A stretch of 48,342 nt of DNA from Prosthecobacter gellanilyticus (GCF_007992435.1 NZ_BKAG01000054.1:1-48342), one strand, 5' to 3'. Positions 9,005-17,234 are shown, counted from the first letter of the stretch. The notes: generated by a model from the sequence alone, not told the origin. Numbers and translations are program-made.

Positions 9005-9700
9005 ATGAGCACGAACCAATCCTCACGATTGCTGGCGCTCGCCACAGATTACGATGGCACGCTGGCCCACAACGGCAACGTCAACGAGAACACGCTCGCA
9101 GGGCTGGAGCGGCTGAAGCAGGCAGGCTACCGGCTCATTCTGGTGACAGGACGCGAGCTCAATGAACTCATCTCCATCTTTCCACAGATCACGATGTTTG
9201 ATCTAGCGGTGATGGAGAATGGAGCGGTGCTTTTTCATCCGCACACGGGCGCCATCGAGTCACTGGTGGAACCGCCGTCCTCCGACTTTGTGAAGAGGCT
9301 GCTGGACAGCGGCATTCCGGTGCAGGTGGGCAAGGCCATCGTGGCGACGTGGGAGCCGCATGAGAATGTGGTGCTGCAGATCATCAAGGAGATGGGCCTG
9401 GAACTGCAGGTCATCTTCAACAAGGGCGCGGTGATGATCCTGCCGAGCGGCATTAACAAGGCGGCGGGTTTGCTCGCGGCCTTGAAGCAGCTAGGTCTCG
9501 AACCGCAGCAGGTGGCAGGCATTGGCGATGCTGAGAACGACCATGCCTTTCTGGAGATCTGCGGCTACTCGGCGGCGGTCTCAAACGCGCTTCCTGCCAT
9601 CAAGGACAAGGTGCACCTCGTGACGCAGGCTGATCACGGAGAGGGTGTGGTGGAACTCATCGGCCATCTGCTGGCAACTCCTGAAACAACCGCACCATGA
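9005..9700 (+). CDS. HAD-superfamily (Cof/IIB-type) phosphatase
   Basis: 231 residues. HAD motif I is ATDYDGTLAHNG (nucleophile and acid/base Asp), motif II is LILVTGRE, and motif IV is GIGDAENDHAFLE. The C2-type cap lies between residues 80 and 165, as in sucrose-phosphatase, trehalose-phosphatase and phosphoglycolate phosphatase relatives. It probably dephosphorylates a sugar phosphate. Its stop overlaps the ATG of the ROK gene (ATGA, 9697-9700), so the two are translationally coupled. The AT-rich stretch just upstream (about 8985-9000) is the likely promoter region. Confidence 0.88.
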   Translation: MSTNQSSRLLALATDYDGTLAHNGNVNENTLAGLERLKQAGYRLILVTGRELNELISIFPQITMFDLAVMENGAVLFHPHTGAIESLVEPPSSDFVKRLLDSGIPVQVGKAIVATWEPHENVVLQIIKEMGLELQVIFNKGAVMILPSGINKAAGLLAALKQLGLEPQQVAGIGDAENDHAFLEICGYSAAVSNALPAIKDKVHLVTQADHGEGVVELIGHLLATPETTAP

Positions 9701-10419
9701 AAGTTCTCATGATCGATGTGGGCGGAACCAATGTGAAGCTGATGGCCAGTGGTCATGAGGGCTTCCGCAAGTTCCCTTCAGGCCGCACTTTGACGGCGGC
9801 GAAAATGGTGAAAGGGGTGCTGGAGGCCACAGAAGACTGGAGCTATGACGCGATCTCGCTCGGGTTTCCAGGCCTCGTCCGTGAAGGGCAGATCACTCGC
9901 AATCCGCTGAACTTGGGTGGGAGCTGGGTGGGATTTGATTTTGAGAAGGCTTTCAAGAAGCCTGTGAAGATCATCAATGATGCGGCGATGCAGGCACTGG
10001 CGAACTATGAATCTGGGCGGCTGCTCTTCCTGGGGCTGGGCACTAGTGTGGGAGCGACTTTGATTGCGGATGACACGGTGGTGCCGCTGGAAATCGGGAT
10101 CATGCCCCTGTCCAAGTCTGAGGCGTTTTTGGATCGCCTCAGTAACGAGGCGCTGGACACGCATGGGAAGCGACGCTGGCAAAAGTCTGTCGGCAAAGCG
10201 GTGATGCTGCTGCGGGATATCTTCTGGCCGGACCATTTTCAGCTCGGAGGAGGTAATGCGCGACATGTGGACCCAGTGCCGGACGGCTGTGTCCGTGGAG
10301 GCAATCAGGATGCGTTTCGCGGTGCTGTACGTCTGTGGCCTGGGGCAGACATGCTGGCCGAGACGCAGGTGACCACCCTACGAATCACCCGCGCAAAGCC
10401 AGCCAAGGGCGGCAAGTAA
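9697..10419 (+). CDS. ROK-family sugar kinase, polyphosphate glucokinase-like
   Basis: 240 residues. The phosphate-binding start MIDVGGTNVKL, the catalytic IINDAAMQA segment (Asp base) and GLGTSVGATLI are the ASKHA/ROK landmarks. The zinc-binding HxCxxGxxGC motif of regulatory ROK proteins is absent, and the size matches bacterial polyphosphate/ATP glucokinases. It would make glucose 6-phosphate. Coupling to the HAD phosphatase by a 4-bp overlap suggests a common sugar pathway. The C-terminus is Lys-rich. Confidence 0.8.
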   Translation: MKVLMIDVGGTNVKLMASGHEGFRKFPSGRTLTAAKMVKGVLEATEDWSYDAISLGFPGLVREGQITRNPLNLGGSWVGFDFEKAFKKPVKIINDAAMQALANYESGRLLFLGLGTSVGATLIADDTVVPLEIGIMPLSKSEAFLDRLSNEALDTHGKRRWQKSVGKAVMLLRDIFWPDHFQLGGGNARHVDPVPDGCVRGGNQDAFRGAVRLWPGADMLAETQVTTLRITRAKPAKGGK

Positions 10420-10463
10420 GGAGGGCATACACGCAAACGTGCTCACCGGTGCGAATCCGGGGC

Positions 10464-11009
10464 ATGAAACGCGCCCTCATTGCCCTAGTCTTGTCGTCAT
10501 TGGCACTCGTCAGCTGCCAGACCCGTCCACTGCGCACGGTGGAGTCCGTGGACCTGAAGAGGTATGGCGGCCTGTGGTATGAGGTAGCCCGGCTGCCGAA
10601 TGTCTTTCAGCGGGATGATTCCCGGGCCACAGCCGAGTATACTTTGAAGAACACAGGAACAATCCATGTGGTGAACACGGAGTACCGTCCTGACGGCAAC
10701 CGCAAGGTGGTGGCGGGCGAGGGCACGGTGGTGCCTGAGAGCAGGGGAAGCCGGCTGATCGTGAAGTTCCCGGGGCTGGCGGCACTGCTGCCGGAGAAAA
10801 AGGAGGGGAACTACTGGGTCATCGCCTGCGCACCGGACTACTCCGTGGCCCTGGTGGGCACGTCGGACCGGCGGTTTTTGTGGCTGCTGGCGCGCCAGCC
10901 CAGCCTTCCAGCCGGAATCCGGGACCAGTACCTGGCCATCGCCCGGCAGCAGGGCTTCCTCACCGGGAAGATGATCATGGCTGATTGGAGCCAAGTACCT
11001 CGTTCGTGA
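10464..11009 (+). CDS. blc: Lipocalin lipoprotein (Blc-like)
   Basis: 181 residues from the ATG at 10464; longer upstream frames overlap the ROK gene and lack a signal. The signal peptide MKRALIALVLSSLALVSC has the lipobox ALVSC with lipidated Cys18. The lipocalin GxW signature is RYGGLWYEVARLP, and the later strands include NTEYRPDGNR and YWVIACAPDYSVALVGTSDR, the normal Blc layout. Blc proteins are outer-membrane-anchored carriers of lysophospholipids or fatty acids and are induced under envelope stress. It lies 44 bp after the ROK gene, possibly in the same transcript. Confidence 0.9.
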   Translation: MKRALIALVLSSLALVSCQTRPLRTVESVDLKRYGGLWYEVARLPNVFQRDDSRATAEYTLKNTGTIHVVNTEYRPDGNRKVVAGEGTVVPESRGSRLIVKFPGLAALLPEKKEGNYWVIACAPDYSVALVGTSDRRFLWLLARQPSLPAGIRDQYLAIARQQGFLTGKMIMADWSQVPRS

Positions 11010-11143
11010 TAATAGGTGAGGGAGATGTGACGTTTGAGACTTGAAGCTGTTTCGCCGCCGCGCCAATATCGGCCTGTGAATTGCTAATTGATGAGTCCGT
11101 GGCGGCCCCAGCAGCGTCACAAATTTTGTTTCCATTGAGTTAA

Positions 11144-11851
11144 ATGTCGAAAGTCTCAACTCCCGCCCCTGAAAAGAAGGCAGCTCCCGCCGAGGTGAAG
11201 AAACGGGTGATGATCGTGGATGATCATCCCATCTTCCGCGACGGGATCACCCAGCTCATCAACACGCAGCCGGATCTTCAAGTGTGTGGCAGCGTCTGCT
11301 CCGCGAACCTGGCGCTGAGCGCGGTGGAGGAGCTGAAGCCGGACATGATTGTCCTGGATATCTCCATTCAGGGGACGAACGGAATCGAGCTGATGAAATC
11401 CATCCGCGCGCAGCATCCGACGCTGCCGGCGATGATGCTCTCCTCCCATGATGAGAATCTGTATGCGGAGCGCGCCCTGCGCGCCGGTGCCCGTGGTTAT
11501 GTGATGAAGTCAGCGGCACCGGAGCAGGTGATCGAAGGCATCCGCCGCATCCTCGGTGGCGGCCTGTATTTGAGCGAGGCGATCGGCAGCCGCCTGCTGG
11601 ATACTTTTCTCAATGGCCGAGGTCCGACAACCGGTGGCTCGGGTGTGGAGCAGCTCAGCGACCGTGAACTCGAGATCTTCCGTGCTTTGGGAGAAGGGCG
11701 CGGGACACGGGAAATCGCCCGGACGCTGTTTCTGAGTGTGAAGACGGTGGAAACCCACCGGGCTCACATCAAGGAGAAGCTCAAGATTCAGAGCGCCAAT
11801 GAACTGGTGCGTGCCGCGGTGGAGTGGGTGAACAGCGACTCCAATCCGTAA
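11144..11851 (+). CDS. NarL/LuxR-type response regulator
   Basis: 235 residues. The receiver (about 20-140) has DD at 26-27, phospho-acceptor D72 in MIVLDISIQG and Lys in YVMKSA. The C-terminal LuxR HTH (about 168-230) has LSDRELEIFRALGEGRGTREIA and SVKTVETHRAHIKEKL. It is a DNA-binding transcriptional regulator. There is no adjacent histidine kinase; the nearest kinase in this window is the soluble hybrid at 0.7 kb. The N-terminus carries a 20-residue Lys/Pro/Ala leader before the receiver. A terminator hairpin lies 157 bp downstream. Confidence 0.93.
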   Translation: MSKVSTPAPEKKAAPAEVKKRVMIVDDHPIFRDGITQLINTQPDLQVCGSVCSANLALSAVEELKPDMIVLDISIQGTNGIELMKSIRAQHPTLPAMMLSSHDENLYAERALRAGARGYVMKSAAPEQVIEGIRRILGGGLYLSEAIGSRLLDTFLNGRGPTTGGSGVEQLSDRELEIFRALGEGRGTREIARTLFLSVKTVETHRAHIKEKLKIQSANELVRAAVEWVNSDSNP

Positions 11852-12007
11852 GCTGACGTGCTCTGGCCGCAGCCAAGAAGGGGTGTCCGCAAAAGTGATT
11901 AAAAGGCCTGCGCCGCCCATCCATTTTGCCCTCTGGTGCGATCTATGGATGAGGTGCGAAAAGCAGCTCGACCAGCGATGGACTGAGCAACCGAAGCTCC
12001 TCGTAAA

Positions 12008-12042
12008 TCCTGACTAGACTTGTGCTAGTCAGGATTCTTTTT
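12008..12042 (+). terminator. Rho-independent terminator
   Basis: A perfect 10-bp stem (12008-12017 with 12025-12034) and a 7-nt loop, followed by TTCTTTTT. It most likely ends the transcript of the LuxR-type regulator; the 150 bp between them holds no gene. Both arms contain CTAG, which is rare in this DNA. Confidence 0.75.
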
Positions 12043-12149
12043 GGAGCGGGATTGCCTGCGGAATGAGCGGCATGAGGGCAGGTCAGCAACCCCGGTGCTT
12101 GATTCAGCACCTTTGATTAGGCTGATGGTGCCAGGCTGGTCGCGGCTGA

Positions 12150-12476
12150 CTACAGCCGTGGTTTGGGATCGATCCTGCCATCACAATGGAAGCTCTGGCC
12201 TGCGGCGTCCTTCCAATCGTGAGGGGTGTGCGGCTTTTCGATCTCACAGCGCCTCATGGGCGGCTGGGGCTCCGGAGAGGGCACGGGGGGCATCGGCGCC
12301 GGGGGCACCGATGGTGCGGGCGGCTCCGGCATCGGCGGCAGCGGTTTCGTGGGAGGTGCCGGCATCAGGCCGACGACCTTGTAGATGCCGGGGGAGAGGA
12401 GAGGGGGTGTCGCCACTAAACAAGCGGCACTGCCCAAGACGAGGGAGGCGAACGCAGCGGCAAAGATCGGTCTCAT
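12150..12476 (-). CDS. Small exported proline-rich protein
   Basis: 108 residues from the ATG complement at 12474-12476. The N-terminus MRPIFAAAFASLVLGSAACL is a plausible signal peptide (possibly a lipoprotein, Cys19 or 20). The middle is a Pro/Met/Pro-Ala tract (PPMPEPPAPSVPPAPMPP), and the end holds CEIEKPHTPHDW and SFHCDGRIDP with two Cys that could form a disulfide. I do not recognise the family. Longer in-frame starts upstream would have no signal. Coding status is supported by composition and signal but not by homology. Confidence 0.5.
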   Translation of the reverse strand: MRPIFAAAFASLVLGSAACLVATPPLLSPGIYKVVGLMPAPPTKPLPPMPEPPAPSVPPAPMPPVPSPEPQPPMRRCEIEKPHTPHDWKDAAGQSFHCDGRIDPKPRL

Positions 12477-12705
12477 GGCGTGAGGCGGGGTTGTGCGCCT
12501 ACCCATTGTTCGCCCAGGTGCCTGGGAGCGGATGTATGGGAGATTTTCCCCGGGGAGCAGCGAAGGGGAGGGGGACCTGCTTTTGAGCCCCGAATCTGCG
12601 GCCGAAAACTTTTTCACTTTTATACACGCGCTTTCTGGCCGGGGGCCGATTCCCTTATGTGCAGGCGGTGGCAATAGTCATCTACTGCATATCTATAGAG
12701 AGAGA
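12477..12705. other. Intergenic region, possible small-RNA locus
   Basis: No gene is convincing here. It lies between two minus-strand genes yet ends on the plus strand in a strong terminator (12706-12744). An AT-rich patch at about 12605-12630 could be promoter-like. Confidence 0.35.
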
Positions 12706-12744
12706 GGGGCTGGGTGGTCGGGAGCCGCCCAGCCCCATTTTTTT
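12706..12744 (+). terminator. Strong plus-strand terminator with no plus-strand gene upstream
   Basis: A perfect 9-bp GC stem (12706-12714 with 12728-12736) is followed by A and seven T (12738-12744). The nearest genes on both sides are on the minus strand, for which the opposite tail (CTCTCTCTC) is a poor U-tract. It therefore most likely ends an unannotated plus-strand transcript. Confidence 0.75.
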
Positions 12745-12790
12745 GGCCTAAGGCTGAAAAAAAGCGGATGAGAACGGCCTGCAGATCAGA

Positions 12791-13711
12791 TCAGCCGACC
12801 TCCGGATTGTCACTGCCATCCTCTTCAGGGACGTCCACGGTGGGAGCCACGGGCTTCCAGAAGATCTCGGCCCGGGCCGCGCAGAGACAGCCGCCGAAGA
12901 TGATGATCACGCCTGAGAGGTAGATCCACATGAGGAAGACGATGACGATGGCGACGGCGCCGTAGATGGCGTTGAAATTACTCAAGTCATACACATAGCG
13001 CTCAAACAGGTGCCGGCAGAGCTGCAGCAGGGCGGTGGTGATCAATGCCGGGATATAGACCTCAGAGATCTGGGTGCGGCGGCGCGGTGCGAATTTATAA
13101 AACATGGTTAGGCCATAAAACAGCACCAGGGATGGCACGAGAAGTGTGGCGAGGTCAAAGAGGCCGCTCCAGGCCTCCGCCTGAAAGAGCACGATGTGGC
13201 GCAGGCGACCGAGGGTGAGAGGCACAAGCACGCCGATGAAAAGCGCGCTGGCCACCCAGCCGAGCATGAGAAAGCTCTGTACCGGCAGCCGCCACCAGGG
13301 ATACTCGATGGTGCCCCAGGCGCTGTTCACGCCGCGGACCATGGCATGGAGGAAATGAGAAGAGCTCCAGATCAGTCCCAGCACCGCCAGGAAGCTGACA
13401 CTCCTGCGTGCATCCACAATGCTATGGAGGGTGCCACGGATGACATCCCGGTCATTGGTGTTGAACGGGACGTAGTGGTTTAGATTCAGGATGATGTAGT
13501 TCTCCACCGCGTCCGTGTCCCAGAACTGGGAGCCGATGGTGACCAGCAGGAGGACGAGCGGGAAGAGCGCAAAGAAGGCGTAGTAGGCGAAGGCTGCGGC
13601 GCGCTGCTCACCATCGATGGCGAAGAACTTATTGATGGCGACCCAGAACATCTGGCCCACCTGGCGCAGCCACTCGAGCCAGGGATGTCTCTCGCTGAAG
13701 GGTTCAGTCAT
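12791..13711 (-). CDS. YihY/virulence factor BrkB family membrane protein
   Basis: 306 residues from the ATG complement at 13709-13711 (MTEPFSERHPW); the longer start at 13747 overlaps the upstream regulator. Six hydrophobic segments and the family pattern AAAFAYYAFFALFPLVLLL early, SSHFLHAMVRGVNSAWG in the middle and NFNAIYGAVAIVIVFLMWIYLSG near the end mark YihY/BrkB. The function of the family is unsettled (once called RNase BN). It lies 32 bp downstream of a receiver-only regulator on the same strand. A second YihY protein is 2 kb away. Confidence 0.9.
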   Translation of the reverse strand: MTEPFSERHPWLEWLRQVGQMFWVAINKFFAIDGEQRAAAFAYYAFFALFPLVLLLVTIGSQFWDTDAVENYIILNLNHYVPFNTNDRDVIRGTLHSIVDARRSVSFLAVLGLIWSSSHFLHAMVRGVNSAWGTIEYPWWRLPVQSFLMLGWVASALFIGVLVPLTLGRLRHIVLFQAEAWSGLFDLATLLVPSLVLFYGLTMFYKFAPRRRTQISEVYIPALITTALLQLCRHLFERYVYDLSNFNAIYGAVAIVIVFLMWIYLSGVIIIFGGCLCAARAEIFWKPVAPTVDVPEEDGSDNPEVG

Positions 13712-13743
13712 GCAGCGGGAAGAAAATGTCCTGTGATGCCAAG

Positions 13744-14226
13744 TCAAGCCGTGCGCTGATACAAAACCTCATCTTCCAGACCATGAGCTGTGGCACCCCG
13801 GCCAGCTGAAGAGCCGCTGAACCATTGGCCGCCCTGCTGGATGGTGCTGATGGCTTCCAGCAGCTGCTCCAGGGATGCAGCCTTCGAGATAAATCCCCTG
13901 GCGCCGGCGGCCCTGGCCTGCTCAGGATAGGTCTTGTCATTGTGGGCGGAGACCATGAGAACCGGCAGATCAGGGGCTAAGGTCAGAGCCTCGCGAACGA
14001 AGTCAAAGCCGTTGCCATCAGGAAGCCAGACATCACACACCAGGAAGTCGGGCCTGTCCTTGCTCAGACTGGCGCGCGCTTCATTTAGCGAGGGGGCCAT
14101 CCAGGACATGATGAGATCCGGCGTGTCCTCGATGAGGGTCAAGAAAACGCCGCGGATGATGCCGTGATCATCCACCACTGCGAGCCGCTGTGGGGCATGC
14201 GATGTCGAGAGAGAAGAGGTCAACAT
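13744..14226 (-). CDS. Receiver-only response regulator
   Basis: 160 residues from the ATG complement at 14224-14226; the longer frame to 14430 adds an unlikely leader. The single REC domain has DD at 19-20, phospho-acceptor D65 in FLVCDVWLPD and the Lys in GFISKA. There is no DNA-binding domain, only a 35-residue tail, so it should act as a phosphate shuttle or protein-interaction output. The helix pattern is closest to NarL-type receivers, so loss of a LuxR HTH is possible. It is followed by the YihY gene. Confidence 0.85.
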   Translation of the reverse strand: MLTSSLSTSHAPQRLAVVDDHGIIRGVFLTLIEDTPDLIMSWMAPSLNEARASLSKDRPDFLVCDVWLPDGNGFDFVREALTLAPDLPVLMVSAHNDKTYPEQARAAGARGFISKAASLEQLLEAISTIQQGGQWFSGSSAGRGATAHGLEDEVLYQRTA

Positions 14227-14588
14227 GTCAATAAGTGTTATCCGGCTGGAGAAAGGGGTTAGGCGGGTGGCTGGACCCGTTTTGGAGGAAGCGTGAACGA
14301 GCCCGCCCATGGATCGGGAATCGTGAAGATGGCACTGGCAAAGCTCATTCGAGCCTAATCGTTTCCACCCATGCTCCTGGTTGTAAGAAAAGGGAGGCGT
14401 TTTTGCGGGTGTTGGAGAGCCGACCGTCACCTTCAGAAAGACGAGGGTCTGGCACGGCAGACTTGTCAGATTTTACACGACACGCGGAAGCCGGAGCGGT
14501 GCGGAGACAGGCTCGAGAACTTAGGTGAGCACATCCGATGACGAGGCCTGGCGCGATTCATGGATGTAAAACCAAACCCCCAACTATC
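14227..14588. other. Divergent intergenic region, 362 bp
   Basis: It lies between the minus-strand receiver gene and the plus-strand CsbD operon and should hold both promoters. A GTTAGGC heptamer lies near 14257. No gene or clear operator is seen. Confidence 0.5.
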
Positions 14589-14774
14589 ATGACTAAACTC
14601 GAACTCAAAGGCTCGTGGAATGAAGCGAAAGGCAAGCTGAAGCAGAAGTACGCCCAGCTTACTGATGACGATCTTCTATTCACGGAAGGGAAAGAGGATG
14701 AACTGCTCGGCCGTCTCCAGAAAAAGACTGGTGAGACCAAGGAGAACCTCAGGACCTACATCGCCGACCTGTAA
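14589..14774 (+). CDS. CsbD-family stress protein
   Basis: 61 residues from the ATG at 14589, the normal length. The pattern MTKLELKGSWNEAKGKLKQKYAQLTDDDL and the second half GKEDELLGRLQKKTGETKE are the CsbD signature (KG.WN..KGK.K...G.LTDDDL). CsbD proteins are small, abundant, highly hydrophilic general-stress proteins. This is the first gene of a plus-strand run of small envelope/stress genes (CsbD, small lipoprotein, DUF883). Confidence 0.93.
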   Translation: MTKLELKGSWNEAKGKLKQKYAQLTDDDLLFTEGKEDELLGRLQKKTGETKENLRTYIADL

Positions 14775-14826
14775 ACGAGCCGTATCATGACAGCTCCAGC
14801 AAACCAACAATAGAAAACCGAAAGTT

Positions 14827-14997
14827 ATGAAAACAAAACTCCTGATCATTCCCTTCGCACTGCTGACTCTGGTCGCCATGCCGAGCTGTCGCGAGAAAGG
14901 CCCTGGCGCCAAAATCGGTGACAAGATCGATGATGCCCTGGACCAGCGTCCAGCCGAAGGCATTCGTGATGCGGTGGAGGACGTGACGAACAAATAA
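14827..14997 (+). CDS. Small lipoprotein-like protein, 56 residues
   Basis: The ATG at 14827 opens a 56-codon frame ending TAA at 14995-14997. The signal peptide MKTKLLIIPFALLTLVAMPS is followed by Cys21 (weak lipobox MPSC). The mature part is short and amphipathic (GAKIGDKIDDALDQRP, then IRDAVEDVTNK). Small lipoproteins with this GDKIDDALD/DAVEDV helix are common beside CsbD and DUF883 genes in diverse bacteria, though I cannot name a family. It lies 52 bp after CsbD and is followed 30 bp later by a terminator. Confidence 0.75.
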   Translation: MKTKLLIIPFALLTLVAMPSCREKGPGAKIGDKIDDALDQRPAEGIRDAVEDVTNK

Positions 14998-15027
14998 TTC
15001 GTTAGTCTCTGCAAGCTTCGCGCTTCC

Positions 15028-15067
15028 TCGCCCGCCCTGGATCATCTCCACGGCGGGCGATTTTTTT
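15028..15067 (+). terminator. Rho-independent terminator
   Basis: A perfect 9-bp stem TCGCCCGCC (15028-15036) with GGCGGGCGA (15052-15060) and seven T directly after. It ends the CsbD-small lipoprotein transcript. Confidence 0.9.
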
Positions 15068-15177
15068 CCAGGCCCATGAATGCTTCCTGATGAGGCGATC
15101 AGCGAGATGCCCTGAAATCCATACAGCCGCGCCTCGTGCTGGATTCGATGCATCAGAAACCTAACCCATCTTAAATC

Positions 15178-15516
15178 ATGAACACAGAGCCAGCCCCAAG
15201 CACGAACGCAACCCTCGAACAAGCCAAGAACCTGATCGCCGAACAAGCCCGAGCCGTCACAGACCAGGCCAAGGCCGTGGCTGGCGGTGCTGCCCAGGCA
15301 TGGGAAAACACCAAGGGTAAAGCCAACGAGGCCATCCAGACCAGTGAGCGCTATGTGCGCGAGAATCCCGGCACCTCGGTGCTGAGTGTGTTTGGCGCGG
15401 GCATCGCCCTGGGCGTGCTGATCGGCTGGACGGTGGCGCATGAGTCACGCCACAGCTACACGGACAGCGCGCAAGACTTCCTCCGCCGCCTCGGTCGCAA
15501 GCTGAACATCGACTGA
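15178..15516 (+). CDS. DUF883 (ElaB/YqjD-like) protein
   Basis: 112 residues. A long N-terminal amphipathic helix rich in Ala/Gln/Lys (LEQAKNLIAEQARAVTDQAK), the family motif RYVRENPGTSVLSVFGAGIALGVLIG and a single C-terminal membrane segment make this a YqjD/ElaB relative. In E. coli YqjD binds stationary-phase ribosomes at the inner membrane. It leads a run of genes equivalent to yqjD, yqjE and yqjK (see the YihY-YqjE fusion and the gene after it). Confidence 0.85.
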   Translation: MNTEPAPSTNATLEQAKNLIAEQARAVTDQAKAVAGGAAQAWENTKGKANEAIQTSERYVRENPGTSVLSVFGAGIALGVLIGWTVAHESRHSYTDSAQDFLRRLGRKLNID

Positions 15517-15525
15517 TCCACTGCC

Positions 15526-15855
15526 ATGTCACACCGCAAACACCATTCGATCGTGGCCACCAGCGAGCCGGAGCAACTCGAAAGCCAGCCTGCGGAACTC
15601 CATGTTCCGACGGCGGTGGACGAGGCTCTGGACAATGTGAAGACGACCACGAAGCGCGCCATGGATGAAGTGATGGCTTATACAGAGAGCCATCCTGACA
15701 GGGCGCTGCTGTATGCGGTGACCGCTGGGTACGCACTGCGTGTGCTGCCGGTGGCACGGATCCTGGGCGGAGTCGTCCGCCTGGCCGTGCCGCTGGTGAA
15801 GCCGGCCATCCTTTACTACGGCATCACCAAGATCATCGCCTCCCGGCGTGCCTAA
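15526..15855 (+). CDS. Small membrane protein of the YqjD-like operon
   Basis: 109 residues, starting 9 bp after the DUF883 stop. The N-terminal half is hydrophilic and helical (VDEALDNVKTTTKRAMDEVMAYTESHPDRAL); the second half has one or two hydrophobic segments (VARILGGVVRLAVPLVKPAILYYGI). ESHPDRAL is reminiscent of the R-E-N-P motif of the preceding gene, so it may be a diverged DUF883-type protein. No family is assigned. Confidence 0.65.
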   Translation: MSHRKHHSIVATSEPEQLESQPAELHVPTAVDEALDNVKTTTKRAMDEVMAYTESHPDRALLYAVTAGYALRVLPVARILGGVVRLAVPLVKPAILYYGITKIIASRRA

Positions 15856-15911
15856 CTCAAAGTTCAAAGTACGGGAGATGCGTGGCGGCGACCCTTCAAT
15901 GACCAGGTACT

Positions 15912-17234
15912 ATGGCTGCGACCTCATGGAGCACTCTCCTCAAGCTTTCATTCACCTCGTGGAACGAGGACAAAGCACTGAGGCTGAGTGCCGCCATCGC
16001 TTACTACGCGGTCTTTTCCATCGCTCCGTTGATGGTTATCGGCATGGCGATCGCGGGTCTCGTTTTTGGCGGTGAGGCGGCCACCGGGCAGATCTATGAC
16101 GGGCTGAAGGGGCTGCTCGGCGCGCAGGCGGCGGAGGGGGTGCAGGCCATGGTGAAGAGCGCCTCGAAGCCTGATCAAGGGTGGATGGCCGCCACGGGCG
16201 GCTTTGTGATGCTGCTGCTGGGTGCCTCTGGCGTGCTGGGGCAGCTCAAGGATGCGCTCAACACGGTGTGGGGTGTGAAACCGAAGCCTGGCCTGGGCTT
16301 CACCGCCTTCATCCAGGAGAAGTTTCTGAACTTCGGCATGGTGCTGGCGATCGGCTTTCTCATGCTCACCTCACTGGTGATGAGCTCCATCCTGGCTGCG
16401 GTGCACAACCGGCTGGGCAACATCTTCGCGCTGCCTATGGGAGTGTGGTGGGCGGTCGGCGTCCTTGTCTCCATGTCACTCACGACGGTGCTGCTGGCGA
16501 TGATTTTCAAATACCTGCCGGATGCCAGGGTGCGCTTTCAGGATGTGTGGCTGGGAGCTGCCATCACGGCGGTGCTGCTGGAGATCGGCAAGGCGGCGCT
16601 GAGCTGGTATCTGGGACTGGAGAGCACCTCCAGTGCCTATGGCACCGCAGGCTCGGTGGTGCTGCTGCTGCTGTGGGTTTACTACACCTCATGCATCGCG
16701 CTGTTTGGCGCGGAGTTCACGCGGGCTCATGCGAGAGCTCGTGGCCGACCGATCGAACCTTCGGCGCATGCGGAGGCGGTGACGCGGGAGGAGCGGCGTG
16801 AGGAGGGGACTGAATGCAAGGGGGACGAGCCCTGTGCTCCGCCCCTGGTCCGGCCTGCGGCGGTGCCGGGGCGGCACAAGCTGCTGGATCCTGTGCTCGG
16901 CTATGTGGAGGCCCGCCTCAGGCTGCTGAATCTGGAGGGCAAGGAGGCGCTGCAGCAGACTGTGACGCTTCTGCTGCTGGGCGTGGTGGCCATCGTCTCG
17001 ATCCTCATCATCTGGATGCTGGCCACCACGGCGGTGGTGGGCCTGCTCACCGAGTATCTCGGCGGGAGCTGGATCAAGGCGGTGCTGTGGACGGCGCTCG
17101 CGCATGTGATCATCGTGGGCCTAACTGGAAGCGTGCTATGGTGGCGCTTCCGGGCGGCCACGTGGTTTGCGGACACACTCAACGAATTCAGAAAGGACCG
17201 CCAATGGCTGAAGACCCAAAAACCGGAGATGTGA
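15912..17234 (+). CDS. YihY/BrkB - YqjE (DUF1469-like) fusion membrane protein
   Basis: 440 residues. Residues 1-280 form a complete YihY/BrkB domain (LRLSAAIAYYAVFSIAPLMVIG, GASGVLGQLKDALNTVWG, AYGTAGSVVLLLLWVYYTSCI). After a charged linker (about 281-325), residues 330-425 have the layout of YqjE/DUF1469 (phage-holin superfamily III): an amphipathic helix LDPVLGYVEARLRLLNLEGKEA, then two membrane segments (TLLLLGVVAIVSILIIWML and WTALAHVIIVGLTGSVLWW). In enterobacteria YqjE follows YqjD as a separate gene. Here the neighbours upstream (DUF883) and downstream (YqjK-like) match that operon, with YihY fused in. The last 31 bp overlap the next gene. Confidence 0.82.
   Translation: MAATSWSTLLKLSFTSWNEDKALRLSAAIAYYAVFSIAPLMVIGMAIAGLVFGGEAATGQIYDGLKGLLGAQAAEGVQAMVKSASKPDQGWMAATGGFVMLLLGASGVLGQLKDALNTVWGVKPKPGLGFTAFIQEKFLNFGMVLAIGFLMLTSLVMSSILAAVHNRLGNIFALPMGVWWAVGVLVSMSLTTVLLAMIFKYLPDARVRFQDVWLGAAITAVLLEIGKAALSWYLGLESTSSAYGTAGSVVLLLLWVYYTSCIALFGAEFTRAHARARGRPIEPSAHAEAVTREERREEGTECKGDEPCAPPLVRPAAVPGRHKLLDPVLGYVEARLRLLNLEGKEALQQTVTLLLLGVVAIVSILIIWMLATTAVVGLLTEYLGGSWIKAVLWTALAHVIIVGLTGSVLWWRFRAATWFADTLNEFRKDRQWLKTQKPEM

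Noticed and set aside
10435..10463. Riboswitch-like GGTGCGAATCCGG before the lipocalin gene
   Set aside because: Too short, with no conserved helices around it; there is only a 44-bp space between two genes.
16814..17203. Upstream part of the open frame that contains the YqjK-like gene
   Set aside because: It is the out-of-frame shadow of the YihY-YqjE coding sequence; its Gly/Ala/Cys/His-rich composition is not protein-like.
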